Source: Crocosphaera chwakensis CCY0110 (GTDB taxonomy: Bacteria; Cyanobacteriota; Cyanobacteriia; Cyanobacteriales; Microcystaceae). From it: a DNA stretch of 24,892 nt. The notes under the pieces are model-generated. The model searched no databases, was not told the DNA's origin, and was given only the letters and a program-made list of their open reading frames with translations. Both the position numbers and the translations under genes were made by a program. The DNA lies in the NCBI RefSeq assembly GCF_000169335.1, contig NZ_AAXW01000063.1, forward strand, positions 1-24,892, written 5' to 3'. Below are positions 14,639 to 21,488 of the stretch, in pieces. Position 1 is the stretch's first letter; each line of letters begins with the position of its first letter.

Positions 14639-15082
14639 ATGAATGAAGACACAGAAAAGAAAAGAGAACAGATTTCTCTTACTTATAAACCGCTTCAAAA
14701 TCACCCTGATTATCACTTAATTGGATTACTTAAAAAAAGAAAAAAGGAACAAGGAATTATGCCCAGAGAATCCATGTTAGAAGCAACAAAAGCATTTTGG
14801 TTGCCCATTGCTTGTTTAAATGTAGACACTTATTCGGCAGAGACATTAGAGCAAATGTTTTGGGAAGCCATAGCTAAATTAAATGCTCAACAAGAACTAT
14901 TGTGGAATATTGTGGGGAAAGCTCTCAGCTTAGAAAGACCTCAGATGACTGTGGGATCTGAGGTTATGGTTTCTCATAATCAATCTGATGAATTTGATGA
15001 TAGAGATGAATCTGATGATAGAGATGAATCTGATGAGAACATCTATAGCGGTTTTGATTATGATGAAACCGGAATTTTGTAA
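14639..15082 (+). CDS. Small acidic-tailed protein, possible adaptor of the actin-like protein
   Basis: The 147-residue product has a basic, helical N-terminal part (residues 1-60, including LLKKRKKEQGIMPRESMLEA), a central helical stretch (about 60-100) and a very acidic tail with a duplicated DDRDES. It lies 27 bases after the actin-like gene, and AAAGGAG precedes its ATG. In ParMRC systems the second gene encodes the DNA-binding adaptor ParR. The basic N-terminus and position would suit that, but I see no clear ribbon-helix-helix signature. I do not recognise the family. Confidence 0.65.
   Translation: MNEDTEKKREQISLTYKPLQNHPDYHLIGLLKKRKKEQGIMPRESMLEATKAFWLPIACLNVDTYSAETLEQMFWEAIAKLNAQQELLWNIVGKALSLERPQMTVGSEVMVSHNQSDEFDDRDESDDRDESDENIYSGFDYDETGIL
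14996..15031 (+). repeat. Perfect 18-base tandem duplication in coding sequence
   Basis: Two identical units of GATGATAGAGATGAATCT lie end to end and encode the repeated DDRDES of the acidic tail. The length is a multiple of three, so the frame is kept. Confidence 0.9.
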
Positions 15083-15116
15083 TTAATTAAATAAATCTAT
15101 AAAGGAGGCAGACCCC

Positions 15117-15902
15117 ATGAAAGGATTACACTTTTTCACAGGAGAAAAAGGAGGAGTTGGCAAATCTCTCACCGCACAAACTGTGGTAGAATATTGTCAA
15201 GAAAAAAAGATAGAATATAAGCTATTTGATGCAGATAGAACTTCTCCCGATGTCGGGGAAATTTACGAACCTAGTATTTATCTAAATGGAGGGAAAAGCG
15301 GATATCAGCCTAATAATAAAAGTAACGGAAATCGCATTTACTTTTCAGAAGAAGCTGAAGATATTTTCTTAGCTGATAATTTATTTGCACTCGCTTGTGA
15401 ACAATTAGTTCTTGTTAATTTACCAGCACAAGTTTCTGTCATAGTAGATGCTTGGTTAGCTAGAGGGATTTTAGAGTTAGCTGAACAAGAAAAAGTAGAT
15501 ATTTATTTCTGGTTTATTACCGATGGTTCTCCAGAATCAATTAATCTATTATCTAATTTCTTATCGACTTATAAAGATAGTAATATAGTCAAAACTATAT
15601 TAGTCGTTAATGAAGGACTCTCAAAACAAGCGATAGAAAATATTAATAATTCTTCTATTGCTAAAACGGTTAAATCTCAAACAACAGCGACAATCAAAAT
15701 GCCTTTACTATTTTTATCTAGTCAGGAGAAGAAACTTTTAAAAGAGAAAAGAATTTCTCTCTTATCAGCATCAAAAAGAGAAAATAAAGAAGTCTTAAAT
15801 ATCATTGCTAAACAGCGTGTTATTCAATTCCTTCGTAATGTTCATGAACAAATAGATAGCCATAACATTTTTGAGTCAAAAGTCGAAGCGAAAACAAATT
15901 AA
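15117..15902 (+). CDS. ParA/MinD-type (deviant Walker A) ATPase
   Basis: The 261-residue protein begins with a deviant Walker A, GEKGGVGKS (9-17, signature Lys11), and has a switch-like LFDADRTSPD with Asp38 and Asp40. Where most ParA proteins have an Asp, the Walker B region reads LVLVNLPAQV, with Asn. Such variants occur in plasmid proteins related to MobD, StbB and VirC1, which position plasmids or relaxosomes rather than acting in classic ParAB partition. A strong AAGGAGG precedes the ATG, 34 bases after the previous stop. No ParB-like gene follows. The ATPase class is firm; segregation or transfer positioning is inferred. Confidence 0.82.
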   Translation: MKGLHFFTGEKGGVGKSLTAQTVVEYCQEKKIEYKLFDADRTSPDVGEIYEPSIYLNGGKSGYQPNNKSNGNRIYFSEEAEDIFLADNLFALACEQLVLVNLPAQVSVIVDAWLARGILELAEQEKVDIYFWFITDGSPESINLLSNFLSTYKDSNIVKTILVVNEGLSKQAIENINNSSIAKTVKSQTTATIKMPLLFLSSQEKKLLKEKRISLLSASKRENKEVLNIIAKQRVIQFLRNVHEQIDSHNIFESKVEAKTN

Positions 15903-15916
15903 GCTTTCAATCCCAA

Positions 15917-15935
15917 CTAACTAATTATTAGTTAG
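15917..15935. promoter_or_regulatory. Perfect AT-rich palindrome between operon genes
   Basis: CTAACTAAT and ATTAGTTAG flank a single central T, 31 bases before the next ATG. No T-run follows, so it is not a normal terminator. It could be an operator or an RNA stem that separates expression of the ATPase from the membrane-protein genes. Confidence 0.4.
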
Positions 15936-15965
15936 GTAAAAATTAGTAAATTAACTTATTTAATT

Positions 15966-16709
15966 ATGTTTGGACAAGACTTAGAAAAAGATGAGAATGT
16001 TGATAAATTAGAGGAAACGAATAATTCAACCTCTGATACTTTGACTCTAGAACAACAAGATATCAAAAATACAGAATCATTGTTATCTGAGTTTCTTGGG
16101 GATAAAGATGACATATTTAAAGCTAAAGTCTTGAATATTGTCGTTAAACATGGACTTCCAAGCAATGATCCGTTATTTCTGTTGCTTTTTGCCACCAGTG
16201 CCTTACAAGTGATGTTAGAAGAAGCTCCTTCAGCGTTACATCTGTCGTTAGAAGAAGCTCGGCAGACGCAAGAGAAAATCGCCCGTGATGCCACTCATCT
16301 TACCCAGTCAGAAATTGCCAAGGCAACAAAAGAATTAATCACGAAAACCGAAGCTTTACAATTATCTCGTCCTTCTAAAGTATTAATTCCAGGGCTGTCA
16401 TTATTTGCGGTTGTGTTCGGACTAGGATTATTAAGTGGGGTGGCCTTAACTTTCTCCCTCAATCAATTATCCTCATCAGGACGAGTTCTTAGTGTCTCTG
16501 AAGCTGCTACTTTAGACTGGGCAAAGAGTGCAGAAGGTAAATATGCTAAAAACCTTTGGGAGTGGAACAAACCTTATTTACAAAGCGGTAATTGTATGGC
16601 CGATATGCAGCAATTAGGGGTCAAACTCACCTTTGGAACCCGTACAGCCACTTCGGGTATTTGTGCTTTATGGGTTGTTCCGCCTAATGAACGAAAATAT
16701 CAGCAGTGA
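15966..16709 (+). CDS. Single-pass membrane protein of unknown function
   Basis: The 247-residue product has an acidic disordered N-terminus (1-45), a helical region (45-135, with FLLLFATSALQVMLEEAPS and a long Glu/Thr/Lys helix), one membrane helix (about 140-165) and a C-terminal domain of about 75 residues with two Cys (about residues 212 and 231). No Shine-Dalgarno is visible before the ATG. The following gene overlaps its stop as GTGA, so the two are probably co-translated. Proteins of this layout seem typical of cyanobacterial plasmids, but I cannot assign a domain family. Its neighbours suggest a role in anchoring the upstream ATPase at the membrane, which is speculation. Confidence 0.7.
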   Translation: MFGQDLEKDENVDKLEETNNSTSDTLTLEQQDIKNTESLLSEFLGDKDDIFKAKVLNIVVKHGLPSNDPLFLLLFATSALQVMLEEAPSALHLSLEEARQTQEKIARDATHLTQSEIAKATKELITKTEALQLSRPSKVLIPGLSLFAVVFGLGLLSGVALTFSLNQLSSSGRVLSVSEAATLDWAKSAEGKYAKNLWEWNKPYLQSGNCMADMQQLGVKLTFGTRTATSGICALWVVPPNERKYQQ

Positions 16710-17404
16710 GCCAAGTTTATTTACCTCCGATCATTATTGACTTTCTCAAACAGCAAGCGATTAGCCAACCTCGATATTCTAAACCCGTTCCTTTTAAATC
16801 AAAATGGCCAAAACTAAGCTGGTTCATCTGGGGGGCGATCGCTTTGGTTGTTTTTCAATTAACCATTATCGTTTCATTAAGCGATGGCCTAAATAATTGG
16901 TATGTGGTGGGATTAAGTTTATTGATGATGGGGTTAGGGGTAATAGGAGTATGGTGGTGGGTCAAATCAGTTTACTACTCACCAGAGCATCGATTGTACC
17001 AATATAAGAAACAACAGTATCAGTCCGCTTTAAAATTACTAGAACGTCAACAACATAGAAAACTGAGACAGTTATTATCGGGAAAACTCCCCAAATTAGT
17101 TAAAGAAAATAAGTTAACCCCATTCGACAAAAAAGTAATAGGATGGCTAAAAAAAAAGTATCCTTTTCTTCAAATCTTACCTAAAATAAAAGTGTTAAAA
17201 GACGAGGATTGGATAGACATTCCATGTCTCCTAATTTCTCAAAGAACTAATGTATTTATTGGCGTTTTTTTTCTAGATAATAATTCATCAGAGATTTTAA
17301 GAGAGAAACTATTAGAAACTCATTGGGTTATTTTACCAGTGAATTCCCTTGAATCTCTAGTTAATAACCTTGATTATTTGAAAGATAAGTTAAACTTAAT
17401 ATAA
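16706..17404 (+). CDS. Two-helix membrane protein of unknown function
   Basis: The 232-residue protein has two membrane helices (about 38-57 and 65-86), a basic coiled segment (about 95-160, rich in Lys/Arg/Gln) and a C-terminal alpha/beta domain (about 165-232) with IPCLLISQRTNVFIGVFFL and THWVILPVNSLESL. The start is a GTG whose last two bases begin the TGA stop of the previous gene; this GTGA overlap decides the start. A HIP1 octamer lies in the first membrane helix region. The basic cytoplasmic part could touch DNA or the ATPase. I do not recognise the family. Confidence 0.7.
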   Translation: MSQVYLPPIIIDFLKQQAISQPRYSKPVPFKSKWPKLSWFIWGAIALVVFQLTIIVSLSDGLNNWYVVGLSLLMMGLGVIGVWWWVKSVYYSPEHRLYQYKKQQYQSALKLLERQQHRKLRQLLSGKLPKLVKENKLTPFDKKVIGWLKKKYPFLQILPKIKVLKDEDWIDIPCLLISQRTNVFIGVFFLDNNSSEILREKLLETHWVILPVNSLESLVNNLDYLKDKLNLI

Positions 17405-17442
17405 GAAAAAGAAAACCAAAGGCGAGCGGTGGCTCACATTGG
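17404..17442 (-). terminator. Probable terminator of the downstream paralogue gene
   Basis: Read on the minus strand, CCAATGTGAGC, loop CACC and GCTCGCCTTTGG form an imperfect hairpin (17442-17416), followed at once by a T-rich tract (17415-17404). It lies 9 bases after the stop of the gene at 17451. Confidence 0.5.
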
Positions 17443-17450
17443 GATAAAAG

Positions 17451-17714
17451 TTAAGCAACAAAATAGCTAACAAAAAGCTTTTTGCGGTCGCCTTTAAACT
17501 TGTAGCAAATGGTGAGTTGATTGCCCCAATTAACTTCGATTGTTCCTTGTTCACCATCAGTTTCAACAACTAATGGTGATTCAGTAAACAACCATTTTAA
17601 TTGTGGTGTAAGTTCAGCTTGTCCACTTAAACGTCCATAACGAAATGAGAAGGTGAGGGATTCTAAAGCTGAACTGAGAAGTTGATCGGGGTTGGTTCCA
17701 GTGTTAAATTCCAT
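17451..17714 (-). CDS. Small protein of unknown family, paralogue 1
   Basis: This 87-residue product is clearly related to the 100-residue product encoded just upstream. Both share NPDxxLxxALxSLTFSF, a variable R-containing turn, G-x-x-E-x-TP, WLFTESP and a GxIE strand. The core looks like a small beta-rich domain after one helix; it has no signal peptide or membrane segment. The ATG follows AGAGAAAGAAAAC. I recognise no family. Because it stands with SSB genes in a likely leading region, an anti-defence or establishment role is possible but unproven. Confidence 0.72.
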   Translation of the reverse strand: MEFNTGTNPDQLLSSALESLTFSFRYGRLSGQAELTPQLKWLFTESPLVVETDGEQGTIEVNWGNQLTICYKFKGDRKKLFVSYFVA

Positions 17715-17747
17715 TGTTTTCTTTCTCTAATTAGGTTCACTTAATCA

Positions 17748-17758
17748 ACCCGTAGGGT
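17748..17758 (-). promoter_or_regulatory. Short hairpin upstream of paralogue 1
   Basis: ACCC and GGGT flank a 3-base GTA spacer, 34 bases before the ATG. Arms of 4 bases are weak alone; it is listed because similar three-base-loop hairpins lie in the same place before the next genes. Confidence 0.25.
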
Positions 17759-17812
17759 CAAATAAAATATGAGGAATCACTAAGGAAAAAAACTAAGTTA
17801 TTAAATAAAAAG

Positions 17813-18115
17813 TCAAGAAAGACAATAATGATAAAAAGCTTCAGTTTCACGACCGTCATCTACATCAAAAACATCAACATTAAATCCCCAAGAAATAAGT
17901 AAATAACTTGATCCTTCTAAACGAATCTCAATTTGCCCTGATTCCTTGTCATCATCAAGAGCAACAATAAATGGAGATTCGGTAAATAACCATTCTATTA
18001 TTGGAGTAGGTTCTACTTTACCGACAAATCTAGTACCATCAAAAGAAAAAGTAAGGGATTTAAGTGCTAAATTAAGAACTTTGTCAGGATTAGTTTTATC
18101 TAAAAGTTGAGTCAT
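17813..18115 (-). CDS. Small protein of unknown family, paralogue 2
   Basis: The 100-residue product starts MTQLLDKTNPDKVLN. I chose the ATG at 18115 because GGAG lies 7 bases before it; the longer frame from a TTG at 18127 would include that ribosome-binding site. It shares NPDKVLNLALKSLTFSF and WLFTESPF with the neighbour at 17451-17714 and has a longer, acidic C-terminal part (DVFDVDDGRETE). No signal peptide or membrane segment is seen. The pair most likely arose by tandem duplication. Function unknown. Confidence 0.72.
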   Translation of the reverse strand: MTQLLDKTNPDKVLNLALKSLTFSFDGTRFVGKVEPTPIIEWLFTESPFIVALDDDKESGQIEIRLEGSSYLLISWGFNVDVFDVDDGRETEAFYHYCLS

Positions 18116-18141
18116 TTTTTTCTCCAATTAAATTGATTAAG

Positions 18142-18158
18142 TTAACCCAAAGGGTTAA
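18142..18158 (-). promoter_or_regulatory. Leader hairpin upstream of paralogue 2
   Basis: TTAACCC and GGGTTAA form a perfect 7-base inverted repeat around a 3-base spacer, 27 bases before the ATG. It could be an operator or a stem in the 5' leader. Confidence 0.45.
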
Positions 18159-18177
18159 AATATAAAAAGAATAACTA

Positions 18178-18210
18178 AAAAAAAAGCCCTATTATTAATA
18201 GGGCTTAAAA
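18178..18210 (-). terminator. Intrinsic terminator of the SSB-like gene
   Basis: AAGCCCTATT and AATAGGGCTT pair perfectly around ATT (18184-18206), and a long T-run follows on the minus strand. It lies 24 bases after the stop of the gene at 18230. Confidence 0.88.
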
Positions 18211-18229
18211 TTTGTAGATTTTGATTGAT

Positions 18230-18688
18230 TTAAAAGGGGATGGAGTCGTCATTCGAGTCTTTAGATTGCTCTACTTGTTGAGAGTCATCTACTGGTTGAG
18301 ATGGCTCTACAGGTTGGGGTTGTTCAGCAGATGATGGTTGTGCGACAGGTTGGAGTTGTTCAGTAGGTTGGGGTTGCTCTACTGGTGTTTTAGTCACAAG
18401 AACAGGTAAAGCATTACTAATCGTGAGCAACATAAAGTGACTAGGATTCTGTTCGTTAGGAGGATAGACATTCAAGCTCCCCGAAACGGCATGAACACTA
18501 TTAGCACCAGCTTCTTTTAATGCTAGGGCTGTTTGTCCATAGCTTCTGTAGGCAATTAAACGAGTCTGGGTGTTGCCTTTATCGTAAAATTGGAATTTGG
18601 CTTTACCAGAGACAACGATTTTGGCTTCTTGTCCAACATATTCAGTGTTGAGAGAATCTAATTTAACTTTTAATTGGATATTGTTCAT
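18230..18688 (-). CDS. Single-stranded-DNA-binding-like protein with SSB-type C-terminal tip
   Basis: The 152-residue protein has an N-terminal region of about 95 residues that could be an OB fold (KVKLDSLN, AKIVVSGKAKFQFYD, then TALALKEAGANSV). A Gln/Pro/Val linker follows with repeats of the Q-P-[VT]-E-Q type (about 103-135). It ends in the acidic tip NDDSIPF. That tip matches the protein-docking end of bacterial SSB (DDDIPF). The N-terminal part is not a clear match to canonical SSB, so it may be a divergent version. It has its own terminator and a leader palindrome 36 bases before the ATG. Confidence 0.62.
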   Translation of the reverse strand: MNNIQLKVKLDSLNTEYVGQEAKIVVSGKAKFQFYDKGNTQTRLIAYRSYGQTALALKEAGANSVHAVSGSLNVYPPNEQNPSHFMLLTISNALPVLVTKTPVEQPQPTEQLQPVAQPSSAEQPQPVEPSQPVDDSQQVEQSKDSNDDSIPF

Positions 18689-18723
18689 TGTTGATGTTAA
18701 CTCCTATGGTTTTGTCATGAATT

Positions 18724-18738
18724 ATGTCCAAAGGACAT
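18724..18738 (-). promoter_or_regulatory. Leader palindrome upstream of the SSB-like gene
   Basis: ATGTCC and GGACAT pair perfectly around AAA. The same TGTCC/GGACA core occurs several times before the actin-like gene (13344-13456), so one regulator might bind both places. Confidence 0.45.
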
Positions 18739-18750
18739 TTAAGTTAATCA

Positions 18751-18793
18751 AAAAAATAACCTCTAGAAACTATTAATCTAGAGGTTATTTTTT
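18751..18793 (-). terminator. Intrinsic terminator of the SSB gene
   Basis: Two perfect 16-base arms (18751-18766 and 18778-18793) pair around an 11-base loop, with A/T-runs at both ends. It starts 2 bases after the stop of the SSB gene at 18796, and its symmetry lets it work in both directions. Confidence 0.9.
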
Positions 18794-18795
18794 AT

Positions 18796-19206
18796 CTAAA
18801 ATTCATCGTCTTGGTTTTGAGTTTGAGGCTCAGTTTGGGATGATGTAGGCTGAGAATGGTTATTATTAGAATTACTGGAATTGTTAGCACTAACAAGCAA
18901 TTCTAAACGATTGACGCGAATTACAGGTTTACTCCGTAAGACACCTGTTGCTTTGTCGTTCCACTCATCTAATTTTAGTTCACCTTCAATTCCAATTAGA
19001 GAACCTTTTTGAACATAATCAGCAGCGATTTCTGCTTGTTTACCCCAAAATTCTAATGAGAACCAGTCAGGATCTTCATCTTTTTTGCGACGACTAACTG
19101 CTAAATTTAGTTTAGTCAATACAGAGCCTGACTCGAAAACCTTGACATCGGGAATTTGACCAACACGACCAACTAAATTAACGTAGTTTAAATTGAGGGT
19201 AGCCAT
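18796..19206 (-). CDS. ssb: Single-stranded-DNA-binding protein (SSB)
   Basis: The 136-residue product has a canonical SSB OB fold: LNYVNLVGRVGQIPDVKVFE, then LTKLNLAVSRR, DWFSLEFWGKQAEIAADYVQKG and IGIEGELKLDEW. An Asn/Ser/Gln-rich linker and an acidic tip DDEF follow. SSB coats single-stranded DNA and recruits repair and replication proteins. The tip lacks the usual Pro-Phe ending (it ends Glu-Phe), so partner binding may differ. AGGAG lies 7 bases before the ATG. A plasmid SSB would protect the incoming strand after transfer. Confidence 0.9.
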   Translation of the reverse strand: MATLNLNYVNLVGRVGQIPDVKVFESGSVLTKLNLAVSRRKKDEDPDWFSLEFWGKQAEIAADYVQKGSLIGIEGELKLDEWNDKATGVLRSKPVIRVNRLELLVSANNSSNSNNNHSQPTSSQTEPQTQNQDDEF

Positions 19207-19244
19207 GATTTTCTCCTATTTAATTGGGAATTTTCATCAATTTT

Positions 19245-19255
19245 GAGCGAAGCTC
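19245..19255 (-). promoter_or_regulatory. Short hairpin upstream of the SSB gene
   Basis: GAGC and GCTC flank GAA, 39 bases before the ATG. It is short, but sits where the neighbouring genes have their three-base-loop hairpins. Confidence 0.25.
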
Positions 19256-19296
19256 TTTTTAGCTATTTTTGGTTTCAATTACTTAGGTAGAGAGCG

Positions 19297-19761
19297 TTAA
19301 TTAATTTGAGTCCATTGTTCAGCTTCAATAAAACGACTTAAATGTTTAACATTGGTGGTAGCTACTATTAATTTTTGACCAGGATATTCTTCTTGAATTA
19401 GTTGACAAGTTGCTCCAATAATGACATCAGCATCAATGTTATTAAGTTTAGCCGTAGGTAGTGCTGAACGACGAGTTTCTGCCCATAATTCTGCGGAGTG
19501 TCTAAGGATAATTGGACTCACGGGAAGAAAATTAATTAAGTCATGTAAGCCATCAAGTTTTTTGATTCCTTGTTCTCTTAATTGAGAATTAGCTGTTAGT
19601 AAGGTTCCCCGTCTAACTTCATAATCACAAATATCGGAACTGATGATATTGACTCCTCTTGATAGCCAAAAATAAAGCCACTCTTGACTTTTAATAACTT
19701 CTTTTCTCTTATTAGGAGAAGATAGTAATCCTAAAACTCCTGTGTCAATAAAAATAATCAT
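19297..19761 (-). CDS. PIN-domain ribonuclease, VapC-like toxin
   Basis: The 154-residue protein has PIN-domain acidic positions: Asp6 in IIFIDTG, Glu48 in DYEVRRG, Asp110 and Asp112 in NIDADVIIGATC, and a final VATTNVKHLSRF in place of the usual T-x-N/D-x-x-x-F. PIN toxins cut RNA to stop growth when the antitoxin is lost, which stabilises plasmids. Its ATG overlaps the stop of the preceding small gene as ATGA, the standard antitoxin-toxin arrangement. Confidence 0.82.
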   Translation of the reverse strand: MIIFIDTGVLGLLSSPNKRKEVIKSQEWLYFWLSRGVNIISSDICDYEVRRGTLLTANSQLREQGIKKLDGLHDLINFLPVSPIILRHSAELWAETRRSALPTAKLNNIDADVIIGATCQLIQEEYPGQKLIVATTNVKHLSRFIEAEQWTQIN

Positions 19762-20006
19762 TCTTCGCTATATAATTTATGTCCTTCTGGTCGAAAACTA
19801 TCGATATTTTTTTTAAATTCTTCCCAATATTCTTCTCTAGCTTTTGCTTCCTCCTCGCTGATTTCTTCTGCTTTGCTTTTTTCTATCCATTTTTTAAGTT
19901 TTTCCATTAATGGTTTATTTTTTTCGAGTTGTTCTTCTGGGGTTCGTCCATAATGTTTCATGTAGGGTTCAAAAATCCCTGATGGTCTATTAGTCTGTTG
20001 TGTCAT
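19758..20006 (-). CDS. Putative antitoxin partner of the PIN toxin
   Basis: The 82-residue protein is highly charged and mostly helical (LEKNKPLMEKLKKWIEKSK, then EEISEEEAKAREEYWEEFKK), typical of a flexible toxin-binding antitoxin. I see no clear DNA-binding fold at its N-terminus. GGAGAAATAAAT precedes the ATG, and the toxin start overlaps its stop. The role is inferred from size, charge and coupling to the toxin gene. Confidence 0.7.
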   Translation of the reverse strand: MTQQTNRPSGIFEPYMKHYGRTPEEQLEKNKPLMEKLKKWIEKSKAEEISEEEAKAREEYWEEFKKNIDSFRPEGHKLYSEE

Positions 20007-20056
20007 ATTTATTTCTCCTATACAACTTAGGGTTAGCTACTTTTATTTTAGAGCAA

Positions 20057-20476
20057 TTATCGACTAATAGCTTTAGTTTTCTGATTTGTTGATGAATTTT
20101 GTTGAGTTTGTTGACGTGCTTCTTTAATAGCTTGTTTGACTTTGTGAACAAACTCAGGATTAGCAAATTTATTTTCATCTTGTTGTGATAAACCAGAACA
20201 ATTAACAGGTAAATTAATAGCAGACCACTGAGGATTTCCAGTCGGATTCTGATTTTCAGCAATCATTTTAGGTTGATTTGATTTGTTATCAATTAATTGT
20301 AGTTTTTTTCCATCATAAATAATGGTATTTTCTTGTCCTTGGTAACTGAAAGTATTAGAGTTTTGGTCATACTTAAAACCAGGATCTTTTGTTAAACGTT
20401 TAAGTTCGAGTAGTCCGATAACTACAGGAGCTACTTTATCGGTGCGTTGCTGTTGTAAAGCAATGTTTTCTGCCAT
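20057..20476 (-). CDS. C-terminal-type module after the polymerase-like locus, function unknown
   Basis: The 139-residue product begins MAENIALQQQRTDKVAPVV and carries a small beta-type region (FKYDQNSNTFSYQGQENTI, then IIYDGKKLQLIDN), an NPQWSAINLPVN segment and a Gln/Asn/Ser-rich basic tail. AGAGGATTT precedes the ATG, so it may be translated by itself. The gene overlaps the upstream ORF by 46 bases in another frame, and a -1 shift there would fuse the two. The module resembles C-terminal appendages of large cyanobacterial plasmid proteins, in my reading, so it may be the last part of the broken polymerase-like gene. Function unknown. Confidence 0.6.
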   Translation of the reverse strand: MAENIALQQQRTDKVAPVVIGLLELKRLTKDPGFKYDQNSNTFSYQGQENTIIYDGKKLQLIDNKSNQPKMIAENQNPTGNPQWSAINLPVNCSGLSQQDENKFANPEFVHKVKQAIKEARQQTQQNSSTNQKTKAISR

Positions 20477-21300
20477 AAATCCTCTGATAAAGGTAACGAT
20501 GGTAAAGGGTTTTCTGATGGGTTAACTGATTGTGGATTGACTTCTTTTGGCTTGTTTGAAGCAAGAGCAAGTGATTTATTAATTAATGGTGGGGTTAAAG
20601 ATGGTGATGACAAGTTAACTGTTTCAGAAAATACCTCTTGGCTATTAGTAATACGTTCTTGTTGTTGTTTTTTAGGTAATGGAAGAATAGAAACTAATTT
20701 TTCGTGATAAGCACTCACAGGGGTTTCTGAAACGTTAGCGTCATAAACTTGATTAAGCTTGTCTTTCATTGCTTGACGTATCGGTTTGGGAACATCTGAT
20801 TCTAAGACCCAGAACACACCATAACTTCGTTGTGTTTCAGAAGAAATTTTAGGATCGTCAGGATTAACTAAGGTATAGGGAATATTTTGATGAGAAAAAA
20901 AATCCTTGGTAGTAGAGACTAAATTAAGGTCCACACTTAATCCCAATGTTGGTAAAGTTTTTATAGTGTTGTCAGGTTGTTGCCATTCTTGGTCAAATTT
21001 ATGTAATAAAGTCGGTTGAGTTGTTATGGCTTCAATGAATTTTTCAGTGGTAGGGTTCAGTTTCGCGATGGTTGTTTCAGGTTGAGATGTTTGCCATTGC
21101 CCACGTGGAGGATATTGAATGGATTGGGGGTCAATTTCTATTCGGGCTGCGGTGACTCTTGAAGTAATATTAGCTTCAAAGGTTGCTCCTTCTTTGAATA
21201 ACCCTGCTTTTGTTAAAGCTTCTTTTGATGCTTTTTGGTTAGTAGTAAATTCACCAATAGGTAATAAGGAGCCATCCGCTTGTTTAATATTAGCCATCAT
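20431..21300 (-). CDS. C-terminal continuation of the split polymerase-like protein
   Basis: From the first ATG (21300) this frame encodes 289 residues, but it is open back to 21507, inside the end of the polymerase-like ORF. The upstream part reads NGLTFEATLNSYGEGNARQI and continues the repeated module of the polymerase C-terminus (compare LFKEGATFEANITSRVTAARIEI further on). The later part has LSVDLNLVSTT, SYGVFWVLESDVPKPIRQA and a Pro/Ser/Asn-rich linker. The weak AAGG before the ATG gives little support for an independent start. I take it as the detached C-terminal part of the gene upstream; it might still be made as a separate protein. Confidence 0.6.
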   Translation of the reverse strand: MMANIKQADGSLLPIGEFTTNQKASKEALTKAGLFKEGATFEANITSRVTAARIEIDPQSIQYPPRGQWQTSQPETTIAKLNPTTEKFIEAITTQPTLLHKFDQEWQQPDNTIKTLPTLGLSVDLNLVSTTKDFFSHQNIPYTLVNPDDPKISSETQRSYGVFWVLESDVPKPIRQAMKDKLNQVYDANVSETPVSAYHEKLVSILPLPKKQQQERITNSQEVFSETVNLSSPSLTPPLINKSLALASNKPKEVNPQSVNPSENPLPSLPLSEDLWQKTLLYNSNAPIK

Positions 21301-21488
21301 TACCTTTTTCTTAGGAACTTCAAGGGAGAGAGTTAACTTAATGTTCTCTCCATTAAATTGAGTTTCTTTAAGTTCTTTATCCCCAATAAAGTTAGATTTT
21401 TCTATAGATAGAGAAGTGCCTTGTTCAGTGGTAGCTATAATTTGACGCGCATTTCCTTCTCCATAACTATTTAAAGTCGCTTCAAAAG

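Noticed and set aside
15917..15935. Palindrome as a terminator of the ParA-type gene
   Set aside because: Stem is AT-only apart from two G-C pairs and has no following T-run.
18115..18127. TTG start giving paralogue 2 four extra residues
   Set aside because: The codons would cover the GGAG that serves the ATG at 18115.
19245..19260. GAGCGAAGCTC plus T-run as a plus-strand terminator
   Set aside because: No plus-strand gene lies upstream, and the stem is only 4 base pairs; treated as a possible leader hairpin instead.
19990..20262. 90-codon minus-strand ORF spanning the antitoxin start
   Set aside because: It overlaps two better supported genes in another frame and has Leu/Lys-rich shadow composition.
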